Notes: a model not told the origin generated them from the sequence alone. Shown: positions 25,944 to 33,669, counted from the first letter of the stretch. The stretch: DNA of 34,059 nucleotides from Acidobacteriota bacterium (GCA_022562055.1 JADFQA010000033.1:1-34059); one strand, 5' to 3'. Program-made: numbers and translations.

Positions 25944-26717
25944 ATGAAGCTTGACATCCTCTCAACATCGAATCCGCGAGTGAAGTCTTGGTCAGCCCTC
26001 AGCACCCGCAAGGGCCGCGATAGGACGCGGCTGTTCCTTGTTGAGGGTTTTCGTGAAATCCAACGGATGGCTGCGACGGGCGTCGTGCTCGACACGGTGA
26101 TCCTATGCCCCGACATAACGGGCAACGACACCGACCCGCCCGCAGCCGACCGTCTCAACACGGTGAGCAAGGACGTTTTTGCAAAACTCTCACACCGGCA
26201 GAACCCTGACGGATGGCTCGCCGTTGCGGTCCAGCCGTCACTTTCGCTCGACCGTTGCACTGTGTCGGATCAACCGTTCGTGGTCGTTGTCGAGGGACTC
26301 GAGAAACCTGGCAACCTTGGCGCGATTCTTCGCTCGGCCGACGGGGCCGGAGTTGATCTGGTGATCCTTGCGGACACCGTTGTTGACGTGTTCAACCCAA
26401 ACGTCATTCGCGCGGCGCAAGGTTCCCTGTTTGTTACACAGGTCGCAGCAACTTCGGCGGAACACACGCTGCAATGGCTGACCGAGCATTCAATCGAACT
26501 CCTCGTTGCCACGCCCGACGCCGAACACGCTCTATGGGACGCCCCAATCGGAGACAGGATTGCGTTGCTCGTGGGAAGCGAACATTGGGGCGTGTCGCCG
26601 ATGTTTAGAGCAGGTGCCAGGGCAGTGTCGATCCCGATGGCTGGGACTGCAGACAGCCTCAACGCGGCGACCGCCGCGGCTCTGCTTATGTTCGAGGTTG
26701 TGAGGCGGCGACGCTAA
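25944..26717 (+). CDS. SpoU/TrmH-family RNA 2'-O-methyltransferase
   Basis: 257 residues. An N-terminal substrate-binding domain (STSNPRVKSWSAL, LFLVEGFREIQRM) is followed by the knotted SPOUT methylase. Motif 1 is EGLEKPGNLGAILRSADGAG near 117-136, then NPNVIRAAQGS (150s), LLVGSEHWGVS as motif 2, and IPMAGTADSLNAATAAALLMFEV as motif 3. It uses S-adenosylmethionine to methylate ribose in rRNA or tRNA; the target nucleotide is not predictable, and close relatives include TsnR and RlmB. ATG 25944 is used; TTG at 25935 is too close to the AGGGGA ribosome site. Confidence 0.9.
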   Translation: MKLDILSTSNPRVKSWSALSTRKGRDRTRLFLVEGFREIQRMAATGVVLDTVILCPDITGNDTDPPAADRLNTVSKDVFAKLSHRQNPDGWLAVAVQPSLSLDRCTVSDQPFVVVVEGLEKPGNLGAILRSADGAGVDLVILADTVVDVFNPNVIRAAQGSLFVTQVAATSAEHTLQWLTEHSIELLVATPDAEHALWDAPIGDRIALLVGSEHWGVSPMFRAGARAVSIPMAGTADSLNAATAAALLMFEVVRRRR

Positions 26718-26726
26718 ATGGTCGGC

Positions 26727-27269
26727 CTACGGTTTGCTCACAGACCACAGGCCGTCGTCGTTGAGCATTGAATCGAACACGACCAAACGGGCGGTGGCGC
26801 TCCCCTCAAGCACGACGGGGGTCGTCACGACATGGAGCGGCACCCCGGCGCGATACAGCGATGGCACCGCGGCAACACCTAGGCTGCGGGCTTCCTTCAT
26901 CGTCTTGTCGAGCAACAACTCGCCTCGCCGATCGTGCACCACCTGGCGGCATACATCGGGTTCGACACCCGACGCCTTGGCCGCGATGAGGAGGGTGTCG
27001 AGTTCGTCGGCTGGCGCCTTCTCGTCATGCAACAACACCATCGCCATCTGCACGAACCGCTCCGCGGCGGGCGGATCGGCACGATGCAACCACTCGTAAA
27101 AGCTGAGCATGGTGCGTGCGCTCGGCGACGACGTCGGCGGGTCCTCAGAGAATCCGGTCCAGTCAAGAATAATCTGCGAGCCCTCAATACGAGCACGACC
27201 AAAAAGCTGGTGGAGACGCCACGAATCGTCTGATTCAAAGTCAAAGTACACCCGTGCTGCAAAGTCCAT
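26727..27269 (-). CDS. DsbA-fold thioredoxin-superfamily protein without CxxC
   Basis: 180 residues starting MDFAARVYFDFES. The opening beta strand, the helical insertion (LHDEKAPADELDTLLIAAKASG) and the late GVAAVPSLY with a cis-proline at about 136 fit the DsbA/HCCA-isomerase branch. The position of the redox CxxC is occupied by SDDSW, so it cannot act as a thiol oxidase; a glutathione- or CoA-linked isomerase or a purely binding role is possible. The frame extends further upstream to 27671 but that part runs into the opposite gene. No ribosome site precedes ATG 27269; TACGCT ends 6 nt before it, which suits a leaderless transcript. It is divergent from the exonuclease gene with the SOS box between them. 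Confidence 0.6.
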   Translation of the reverse strand: MDFAARVYFDFESDDSWRLHQLFGRARIEGSQIILDWTGFSEDPPTSSPSARTMLSFYEWLHRADPPAAERFVQMAMVLLHDEKAPADELDTLLIAAKASGVEPDVCRQVVHDRRGELLLDKTMKEARSLGVAAVPSLYRAGVPLHVVTTPVVLEGSATARLVVFDSMLNDDGLWSVSKP

Positions 27270-27309
27270 ACCGCAAGCGTAGTTGCTCGGATGAACCGCC
27301 CTTTTTGCA

Positions 27310-27325
27310 TCGAACACATGTTCGT
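27310..27325. promoter_or_regulatory. SOS box (LexA-binding site)
   Basis: CGAACACATGTTCG at 27311-27324 matches the Bacillus/actinobacterial SOS consensus CGAACRNRYGTTCG at every position and is flanked by T on both sides. It lies just upstream of a TAGTAT -10 box and 54 bp before the start of the DEDD/GIY-YIG nuclease gene, where LexA binding would block transcription. Confidence 0.82.
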
Positions 27326-27327
27326 CA

Positions 27328-27333
27328 TAGTAT
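27328..27333 (+). promoter_or_regulatory. -10 box of the SOS-controlled nuclease gene
   Basis: TAGTAT fits TAnnnT, starts 4 bp after the SOS palindrome and predicts a transcript start near 27340, giving a ~39-nt leader that contains CCGGAG before the GTG start. Confidence 0.5.
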
Positions 27334-27378
27334 GACCCACCGATTCTGTATCGGGACCTATTCACGATCCGGAGCGCC

Positions 27379-29016
27379 GTGTCGGCATTGCAAGGCCAGA
27401 GAACTTTCGACAACCTCGGTGCTCCGTTGCACGAGGTCCCGTTTTGCGTGCTCGACCTGGAGACCACCGGTCTGACACCGGGTCTGCATGCAATCACCGA
27501 AATCGGTGCGCTTCGGTATGTCGGAGGCGCGCTCGTCGGCACCTTTGACACGCTGGTGAACCCCGACGCACCGATCCCGCCGCGGATCACCGTGATCACC
27601 GGCATCACCCAGTACATGGTCATCGAAGCTCCAAGAATCGAGGAGGCCCTACCATCCCTGTTGGAGTTCATCGGTGATGCGGTGATTGTTGGTCACAACA
27701 TTCGCTTCGACATGTCGTTTCTCAATTCGGCTGCGGTGGCCCTGGGGTACGGCGAACTCAAGAACCGCACCGTTGACACACTCGGTCTTGCTAGGCGTCT
27801 CGTGCGCAACGACGTGAGAAACCTGAAACTGGACACCCTGGCTGCGCACTTTCGCTCGCCGACGTCGCCGAACCACCGGGCGTTCACGGATGCGCAAGCA
27901 ACGGCCCATGTCTTCTGGGAACTACTCGGTCGCGCCGGAGACCTCGGCGCCACCCATCTGGACGACCTCCTCCGTCTCCCGACAGCTCGTGGATCGGCGC
28001 ACTATCGAAAGATCGAACTCACCGACGTCCTGCCGCGTTCGCCTGGCATCTACCGATTCCACGACCGGGACGGGACGGTTATCTATGTTGGCAAGGCAAC
28101 AGATCTGCGCACACGGGTGAGGTCGTACTTCTACGGTGACCCCCGTAAATCAATCACGAACATGCTTCGAGAACTTCATCACATCACCCACGAAGTATGC
28201 GCCCACGAGCTTGAGGCCGCCATCACCGAGCTTCGCCTCATCCATGCCCATCGACCGAAGTTCAACCGAAAGTCGCGACCAGCAAAGTCACCGCACTGGC
28301 TAAAGCTGACCGACGAGGAGTTCCCCCGGTTCTCAGTTGTGCGCTCGAGCCGCGACGGGGGGCGGTTGCTGCTCGGACCGTTTCGATCCAAGCCCGCCGC
28401 GACCGCGGTGCTGTTCGCTCTGTGGGACGCGGTGCCGATTCGTCGCTGCCGCACCGCAACCGCCGGTCGAACGTCGGCCTGCGGGTTTGCGGAGCTCGGG
28501 GTTGCGGTGTGCCCGTGCGACGGATCGGTGTCGGCCTCCGACTACGCCGAGATTGTTAACCAACTTGTGAACGGCGTGTGCAACGACCCGTCCTCTCTCC
28601 TCACGCCAATCGAGGAAAAGATGATGGTCCACGCCCGGGCATCACGTTTCGAAGATGCAGCAACGCTACGCGATCGACACAAGGCGCTCGCGCGGTGCCT
28701 TGAAGACCGCCGAATCTGGCAAACATTGCAGCGGGCGGGCATGGTGCGTGCCGTGAGAGGTGAGACCGGTTGTCTTGTTGAGAACGGTCGTTTTGTGGCC
28801 GGCTGGTCTGGTGACGAACCGTTCAACGTTCTCTCGCTTGCCGATTCCGACGACTTCGAAGTCGAGGAGGTACCACCGACGCCGGCACTGGCAGCCGAGT
28901 CACGTCTGATCTGGAAGTGGCTGACAAAACCCGACACCCGGCTACTCGATTCGACCCGTCCACTCGTGTATCCCGCAACACGAGTCCCGTCACTCCCCCA
29001 CGCAGCTTCGGCCTGA
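27379..29016 (+). CDS. DEDD 3'-5' exonuclease fused to a UvrC/Cho-like GIY-YIG nuclease
   Basis: 545 residues, two nucleases in one chain. Residues ~20-180 are a DnaQ-type DEDDh exonuclease: VLDLETTGL (D26, E28), VGHNIRFD (D111) and NHRAFTDAQAT (H166, D171), so all catalytic residues are present. Residues ~215-310 are a GIY-YIG endonuclease with SPGIYRF and VIYVGKATDLRTRVRSYF as in the N-terminal UvrC domain and E. coli Cho. A UVR-like helix pair (ARASRFEDAATLRDRHKALARCLED) follows near 420. The UvrC C-terminal RNase H and HhH domains are absent. This fusion is known in actinobacteria (for example mycobacterial UvrC-like proteins). A role in nucleotide-excision-type repair is inferred, supported by the SOS box. 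Start is GTG with GGAG 4 nt before it. Confidence 0.9.
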   Translation: MSALQGQRTFDNLGAPLHEVPFCVLDLETTGLTPGLHAITEIGALRYVGGALVGTFDTLVNPDAPIPPRITVITGITQYMVIEAPRIEEALPSLLEFIGDAVIVGHNIRFDMSFLNSAAVALGYGELKNRTVDTLGLARRLVRNDVRNLKLDTLAAHFRSPTSPNHRAFTDAQATAHVFWELLGRAGDLGATHLDDLLRLPTARGSAHYRKIELTDVLPRSPGIYRFHDRDGTVIYVGKATDLRTRVRSYFYGDPRKSITNMLRELHHITHEVCAHELEAAITELRLIHAHRPKFNRKSRPAKSPHWLKLTDEEFPRFSVVRSSRDGGRLLLGPFRSKPAATAVLFALWDAVPIRRCRTATAGRTSACGFAELGVAVCPCDGSVSASDYAEIVNQLVNGVCNDPSSLLTPIEEKMMVHARASRFEDAATLRDRHKALARCLEDRRIWQTLQRAGMVRAVRGETGCLVENGRFVAGWSGDEPFNVLSLADSDDFEVEEVPPTPALAAESRLIWKWLTKPDTRLLDSTRPLVYPATRVPSLPHAASA

Positions 29017-29172
29017 CACCGACCTGCGGGCTGCTTCGGGCCGCCGATCACGCGTGGATGGTGTCCAGTAGCCTGTATTGTAGCTCTCGAAGTGTTGCGG
29101 ATCCGATGATCCTGTGCCGGGTCCTGCTCCCTTTCGGTCCATCTTCCAGTTGCATGTGGCGATGCGGGTCGT

Positions 29173-29440
29173 CTGAAACAGCAGGCTTGCACAGTCAACC
29201 TTGGTGAGAGTTCGGCGAACGTTTCCCAGTCCGATAGCAGCTGTCACTACCGGTGTTGGGCCGATGTTCGAGGATCCGGAGTGGCCAAGACCATACGGAT
29301 GGCCAAATTCGTGCAGCAGCGCGGACCGAGCGTCGTACTCGTTGCCAGGTGTCCCAGCCCCCGTCTACCAGTTGTAGAACGTGTTCACTGTCAGGGTGCA
29401 GTCCGAGGTTGACAAACCGCTACGGTACGCGCTCCTCGTC
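29173..29440 (-). pseudogene. Matrixin-like metalloprotease remnant with an in-frame stop
   Basis: On the minus strand a frame reads SDCTLTVNTFYNW, stop, TGAGTPGNEYDARSALL and then HEFGHPYGLGHS (29313 down to 29278), followed by RRTLTKVDCASLL. This is the order of a secreted matrixin: WYTG(T)GTP, YDxxS, the zinc site HExxHxxGxxH, then RTLTxxD. All three zinc histidines and the catalytic Glu are intact. The stop (TAG at 29367-29365) falls where the Tyr of WYTG is expected. No signal peptide or promoter was found upstream, so I call it a decayed fragment inside a gene-free 517-bp gap. Confidence 0.72.
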
Positions 29441-29485
29441 CACCCAGCACATTGACAATTAGGGCACCCGTACTTCCGAGTCCGA

Positions 29486-29494
29486 TGATATGGT
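29486..29494 (+). promoter_or_regulatory. Candidate extended -10 promoter for the EF-Tu domain-2-like gene
   Basis: TGaTATGGT is an extended -10 element that would start a transcript near 29501, with AAAGGAGG inside its short leader. No good -35 accompanies it. Confidence 0.35.
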
Positions 29495-29533
29495 TGTGGT
29501 ACTTGACGTTCTGCACAACGAAAGGAGGCAGAC

Positions 29534-29791
29534 ATGACCGAGAAACTTGTCGGGACCGTCAGCCACTACTACAGCAAGCTGGAGGTCGCGGGTATCGACC
29601 TCTCCGACAAACTCAACGTCGGTGACACGGTTCACATTCTCGGACATACATCGGACTTCACCCAGACCGTCGACTCGATCCAGGTCGAACACGAGGCGGT
29701 CTCTTCGGCACAACCGGGCGAGCCTATCGCCATCAGAGTGAACGAACGGGCACGCGTCCATGACAAGGTTCTTGTAGTCACACCCGACTGA
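29534..29791 (+). CDS. Stand-alone EF-Tu domain-2-like protein
   Basis: 85 residues that resemble only the second (beta-barrel) domain of translational GTPases: GTVSHYYSKLEVAGIDL, LNVGDTVHILGHTSDFTQTVDSIQ, AQPGEPIAIRV, ARVHDKVLVV. There is no GTPase domain. Similar single-domain proteins, often called elongation-factor-like, occur in bacteria and archaea without known function. The full Shine-Dalgarno AAAGGAGG lies 6-7 nt before the ATG, suggesting strong translation. Single gene, followed by the hairpin-rich stretch. Confidence 0.8.
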   Translation: MTEKLVGTVSHYYSKLEVAGIDLSDKLNVGDTVHILGHTSDFTQTVDSIQVEHEAVSSAQPGEPIAIRVNERARVHDKVLVVTPD

Positions 29792-29796
29792 GCATC

Positions 29797-29951
29797 GCCC
29801 CACGTACGTCGGCACAAACGGATGTTCACGGGAGTTCCGGGTGAACGCGTGCCGAAATGCCCGATGGACGTATGGGGTTCTCGCGAATCCGAGAAGGTGA
29901 CCGAAACCGCCCTGTGAGGGCGAAGAGCAACAGGGACCGACGAAATCCCTG
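29797..29951 (+). ncRNA. Hairpin-rich region, candidate structured RNA of unknown class
   Basis: Consecutive helices can be drawn by eye: CCCCA/TGGGG plus TACGTC/GACGTA closing 29798-29877 with a 2-nt bulge; GGCAC/GTGCC and GTTCAC/GTGAAC nested inside; TTCTCG/CGAGAA (29878-29895); GCCCT/AGGGC (29909-29921); CAGGGA/TCCCTG (29931-29951). No reading frame covers it. I tried to fit RNase P RNA, SRP RNA, tmRNA and common riboswitches and found none of their signature sequences. It might be an RNA on either strand or a 3' UTR structure of the flanking genes. Confidence 0.4.
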
Positions 29952-30041
29952 CAGGGTCTCGCAAAAACGCGTTGAACCCGATCGCTGCGGGCCGCGAATC
30001 CCCACCGCAAATTAAGTTGTTCGGCGTGCTGCGCTGCCTTG

Positions 30042-30875
30042 TCAACCGGAGCCGGGGAGAAACACATTGTCGAGGAACACCGTCACCGCGTCCACAAGTC
30101 GGTCACCGGCCGTCAGCTCGAAGTCGTTGTGATCAGCGCCCTCGATCAATACAAACTCCTTCGGCTCGGAGGCTGCCTCGAACACGCTCCGACTCTGAGC
30201 AGCGGGCACCACACTATCGGCTGATCCGGCCACGACAAGGACAGGGACCTCGATTCCGCGAATCCTCTCCAGGTTCGGATAGCGGTCCCTCAGCAAGACG
30301 GACACCGGCAGGAATGGGTAGTGCACCGATGCGACGTCGGGAAGAGACGTGAACGGCGAGCGCAGCACCAAAGCCGCCGGGGGACGCTCATCCGCTACCC
30401 CGATTGCCACGGCCGCTCCGAGCGACTCACCGAAGTACACCAAGCGGTCGGCATCGACATCGGGACGGGCCTCAAGGAAAGCAACGGCAGCTCTCCCGTC
30501 GGCCAACAAACCATCTTCTGTGGGCGTCCCCGGATTCCCCCCGTATCCGCGGTAGCCAACAAGCAACACACCGTATCCCCTTTCGGCGAGCGAATTCGCA
30601 AGCGAAACCCGGTCGCCACGGTTGCCGGCGTTGCCGTTGAATACCACGACTGTCACCCCGTAGGAGTCTCCGGTCGCCGGTACCAGCCACGCTGCCAGAG
30701 TCAACCCATCGTCAGTAGGAAACGTTACTTCCTCGGCGCCGGGTAAGACGGTGGACACGTCCGGCAGAACCTGCGACGGATAATAGATAAGCCGCCGCTG
30801 GGCGACCCACATCACGCCGACGACGATCACTATTGCAACGCTCGCGACCAGGACGACCCTCACGATGCGCCGCAC
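30042..30875 (-). CDS. Membrane-anchored alpha/beta hydrolase
   Basis: 277 residues from the GTG at 30875. One N-terminal transmembrane helix (VVLVASVAIVIVVGVMWV) is followed by RRLIYYPS, typical of the BEM46/YfhR-like serine hydrolases. The oxyanion segment is FNGNAGNRGDR, the nucleophile is in FGESLGAAVA (GxSxG), the acid in GSADSVVP and the histidine in IEGADHNDF. The active site is probably outside the membrane. Substrate unknown. The frame stays open to 31136, but that part lacks protein character and overlaps the remnant of another gene; GGAAG 8 nt before 30875 supports the shorter start. Confidence 0.85.
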   Translation of the reverse strand: MRRIVRVVLVASVAIVIVVGVMWVAQRRLIYYPSQVLPDVSTVLPGAEEVTFPTDDGLTLAAWLVPATGDSYGVTVVVFNGNAGNRGDRVSLANSLAERGYGVLLVGYRGYGGNPGTPTEDGLLADGRAAVAFLEARPDVDADRLVYFGESLGAAVAIGVADERPPAALVLRSPFTSLPDVASVHYPFLPVSVLLRDRYPNLERIRGIEVPVLVVAGSADSVVPAAQSRSVFEAASEPKEFVLIEGADHNDFELTAGDRLVDAVTVFLDNVFLPGSG

Positions 30876-31039
30876 ATTTCTCGCTTCCGACACCGTCGGC
30901 ACGCATCCCGCCCTCGGCGCAGAAAGACAACAGGCGAATACCACATGAGGCAAGCCTGGCAGATCCATCCACAGCCACCAACTCGCAAGTCGGAGGCGAG
31001 CGCGGTCTCTGCATCTCGCTCGCGGCGTCCGGCGAGCGG

Positions 31040-31251
31040 TGCTCAAGGCGAGCGAAACGACCTTTCGGCCCCGTACGGGTGCAGGGGTGTCCGGTAGCCT
31101 TGGAACCACCGGCGAAGAGGATGGCGTGACCGGCAAACGACGGCGTCGTCGTGTTCGGCGATGGCATTGAGGCGGACCGTCTGCACATCAACTGGGCCAG
31201 ACCGTGCAGATCGGCATAGCGCCCGAGACTCTGGAACTCGTCGTCGGATGA
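31040..31251 (+). pseudogene. Broken tail of a gene coupled to the NrtR-like regulator (possibly NAD-kinase-like)
   Basis: A frame reads GPVRVQGCPVALEPPAKRMA, stop (TGA 31127-31129), PANDGVVVFGDGIEADRL, HINW, and then, after a one-base loss in the GGG at 31194-31196, GQTVQIGIAPETLELVVG and TGA at 31249-31251. That TGA overlaps the ATG of the next gene as ATGA, the coupling used across this window, which argues the tail was a real gene. The DGVVVFGDGIE...WGQ.V.I...LV pattern reminds me of the C-terminus of ATP-NAD-kinase-like proteins, but this is from memory and weak. How far it extends to the left is unclear; the rest of 30876-31040 shows nothing recognisable. Confidence 0.45.
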
Positions 31252-31979
31252 ACGAAAACGATTTCCTTGCAAGCTACTCACCATCGGACTTCGAACGACC
31301 GTCCGTTGCCGTCGACGTCGCTCTCGTGACGGTGTTTGACGGGTGCCTCCGTGTGCTGATGATCCGCAGAACCGAGCATCCCGATGCAGGCAAGTGGCAG
31401 CTTCCCGGCCGATTCCTCCGTGACGAGAGTCCCGATACGGCAGCCATGCGAGCCCTCCAAGAAAAGACCAGCATTCATGACATCTATGTCGAGCAGCTCT
31501 ACACATTCGGATCACCCGACCGTGACCCACGCACCCGTGTGATCTCTATCGCCTACTACGCGCTTGTGAATCCCGTCCGCCTCGCAACTGAGGCGACCGA
31601 TGTTGTCCTCGCAAGAATCGACGTACCCTGGCAAGGGGAGATCGGAGGTAGCGTGACACTGCGTCATAACCGCCAGCAGTTGCCTATTGCGTTCGACCAC
31701 GCTGACATGATCGCGATCGTCGTGAAGAAACTGCGCGGCAAACTCGACTACTCCCCCATCGGCTATGAACTACTTCCGGAGGAATTCTCATTGCTCGATC
31801 TCCAGGAGATTCACGAGACAATCCTCGGACGCTCGTTGAACAAGGATTCCTTTCGTCGCCGAATGCTGAGCTCCGGAGACCTCGAGGCCACGGGTCACCG
31901 CCAGGGAGGGGTCGGACACCGCCCGGCTGCGTTGTACCGGTATCACCGCTACGCCCTTGACGAGGAGTCTGGTAACTAA
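31248..31979 (+). CDS. NrtR-like transcriptional regulator (Nudix-like domain plus winged helix)
   Basis: 243 residues. The N-terminal Nudix fold has a degenerate Nudix box at 54-76: GRFLRDE keeps the first Gly and Glu, but the REUxEExGU part is RALQEKTSI, which loses two of the metal-binding glutamates, so hydrolysis is unlikely. The C-terminal ~75 residues (GYELLPEEFSLLDLQEIHETILG, then DSFRRRMLSSGDLEATG and RPAALYRY) are the winged-helix DNA-binding domain of the NrtR family, which senses ADP-ribose or NAD and controls NAD metabolism genes. ATG 31248 is used because the upstream broken gene ends in it (ATGA) and homology starts here. Its targets are not evident; transhydrogenase and kynureninase genes lie within 14 kb. 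Confidence 0.82.
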   Translation: MNENDFLASYSPSDFERPSVAVDVALVTVFDGCLRVLMIRRTEHPDAGKWQLPGRFLRDESPDTAAMRALQEKTSIHDIYVEQLYTFGSPDRDPRTRVISIAYYALVNPVRLATEATDVVLARIDVPWQGEIGGSVTLRHNRQQLPIAFDHADMIAIVVKKLRGKLDYSPIGYELLPEEFSLLDLQEIHETILGRSLNKDSFRRRMLSSGDLEATGHRQGGVGHRPAALYRYHRYALDEESGN

Positions 31980-32259
31980 CACCTCCACGGAGATCGACAG
32001 TCAGACGCGCTTTTCGCCGGGACGACGACGGTCGTCAAAGTAAGTGACGAGCGTCGTTCAGCGGGTCTCCGATGAACTCTCGACCTTCGTGTGGCACCGA
32101 ACTGCTGAACACACCTGCGGTCCTTTGCACGCCTGAAAGAGGACATCCCACTGTCCAGTGATCATCCGGGTCGCGACCGACGCCCGAGATCGGCACCAAG
32201 ATGTTGCATCGCATCCGAAGGCAGCTCGTCGGCTCGAGAACTCTCGACCGGTCCGCAAG

Positions 32260-33626
32260 GTGGCGAGATGCTGCTCTCGCCCGACGCCAAAAACGTTTCG
32301 CACCTTGGCCCTACCGCTTCTTGTGGTTTTCGCCCTTATCATTTCTGCTTGTCCCTCATCCGCCGCTCCTGCGGAGGTCCCGACGTCCCCACCGTCTTCA
32401 GTGACGAGCTCCACGGTCGCTCCGACGACCACGACCTCGGCTCCGACGACGACTGCACCGCCCGAGGCCACAACCACCACTCCCCCGACGACGACCACGA
32501 CTGCTGTGCCACAGGCTTCGGTCTGGATCCAGGTTGCCAACGACAGGTCAGTGTTCGGCGGCTCGACGAACCAGGTTGTCGTGAGCATTGTCGAAGGCGT
32601 TCCCGGGCTTGTGGCAGTCGGACGAGACGGAAACGATGGGGCACTGAACGCCGCGGTGTGGACTTCTTCAAACGGGATCGACTGGGCGCGTGTACCCGAT
32701 GATGAAGCAGCGTTTGGAGGGTCCGGCAGTCAGGCGATGTTCAGCGTTGCCGCCAGCGAGTCCCGACTTGTCGCCGTCGGTTATGACGCTTCGGGCGGGG
32801 ACGCCGATGCCGCTGTGTGGAGGTCGTCCGACGGAATCACCTGGGCGCGGGTGCCCCACGACGAGGGCGTATTCGGCGGCGGCGACGACCAGGACATGCT
32901 GGGCAATACCGTTGGCGGACCGGATTTGTTGCGGTTGGCGATGACTATGCGTCCGGTGAGTCCGACGGTGCGGTGTGGACCTCCCCCGATGGCTCTGACT
33001 GGACACGCCTAACCGCTGCGACGCTTGCGCGCGCAGACGCGCAGGTCGTCGAGACTGTGACAGCCGGTGGACCCGGCTAGTGGCGGTAGGGTACGAATAC
33101 GTCGGCTCAGATTGGAACGGCGTCGTCTGGACATCCTCCGACGGCGCTACCTGGAAAAGAGCAGCGGACCCCGGATCGGCACTGGCGGGGAGTAACAACG
33201 AGGCGCTTCTCGGCGTTTCTGCAGGTGGGCCAGGGCTGATCGCGGTCGGCTACGACGATGGGAATGGTGACTCGAGGGTGTGGACGTCGGTCGATGGTTC
33301 CGAGTGGACGTTACTTCCCGCCGACCGAGCCGTCTTTGGTGGATCCGGAAACCAGCAGATCGCAAAGGTCGTCGAAGGAGCGCAGGGTTTCGTTGCGGCT
33401 GGACGAGAGTCCACAGGCAACGGGTCCGATGCGGTCGTCTGGGCATCGCCTGACGGGATCGAATGGACCCGCGCCGACGACCCCGGATCAGTGTTCGGCG
33501 GCCCGCGCAGCCAGCGCATCTTCGGCGTCACGGCCCACAACCTACGGGGTGTCCGCCGCCGGATTCACGCAGACGTCTGCTGGGGACTGGGACGCGGCAA
33601 TCTGGATGCTGGCCCCATATAACTAG
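32260..33626 (+). pseudogene. Lipoprotein with seven propeller-type repeats, broken by three single-base indels
   Basis: It starts with a lipoprotein signal (LALPLLVVFALIISAC) and a Thr/Pro-rich linker. Then come seven copies of a ~52-residue repeat built on VFGGSxxQ...GGPGLVAVGxD...DAAVWTSxDGxxWxRVP, as expected of a seven-bladed beta-propeller. The reading frame breaks three times: about 32928 (one G lost, TTG-TT for TTGGTT), about 33077 (one C lost, GGCTAG for GGCCTAG, creating a TAG), and about 33542 (one C gained). Restoring them gives an uninterrupted protein ending MLAPYN. The start is uncertain: GTG at 32260 or 32158; neither has a ribosome site. Ligand and function unknown. Could be decay or sequencing error. 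Confidence 0.75.
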
Positions 33627-33645
33627 ACCCGACGTGCTCAACACA

Positions 33646-33669
33646 GGGCGACATGCATGTGGATCGCCC
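33646..33669 (+). terminator. Weak hairpin after the propeller lipoprotein
   Basis: GGGCGA (33646-33651) pairs with TCGCCC (33664-33669) around a 12-nt loop; no T-run follows. It may help end transcription. The remaining ~230 bp up to 33898 show no convincing gene. Confidence 0.3.

Noticed and set aside
25848-25955. Signal-peptide-like 35-codon frame ahead of the SpoU gene
   Set aside because: No ribosome site and it runs into the SpoU start in another frame.
30876-31136. N-terminal extension of the alpha/beta hydrolase to 31136
   Set aside because: Arg/Pro-rich, no family similarity, precedes a natural transmembrane start and overlaps the broken gene tail on the other strand.
30712-31530. 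Minus-strand 272-codon frame
   Set aside because: Spans the hydrolase start, the gap and the NrtR-like gene in antisense; Arg/Ser/Cys-rich and motif-free.
32046-32135. Short plus-strand frame from GTG ending in GPLHA
   Set aside because: About 30 codons without a ribosome site or similarity; the 31980-32259 gap otherwise shows nothing.
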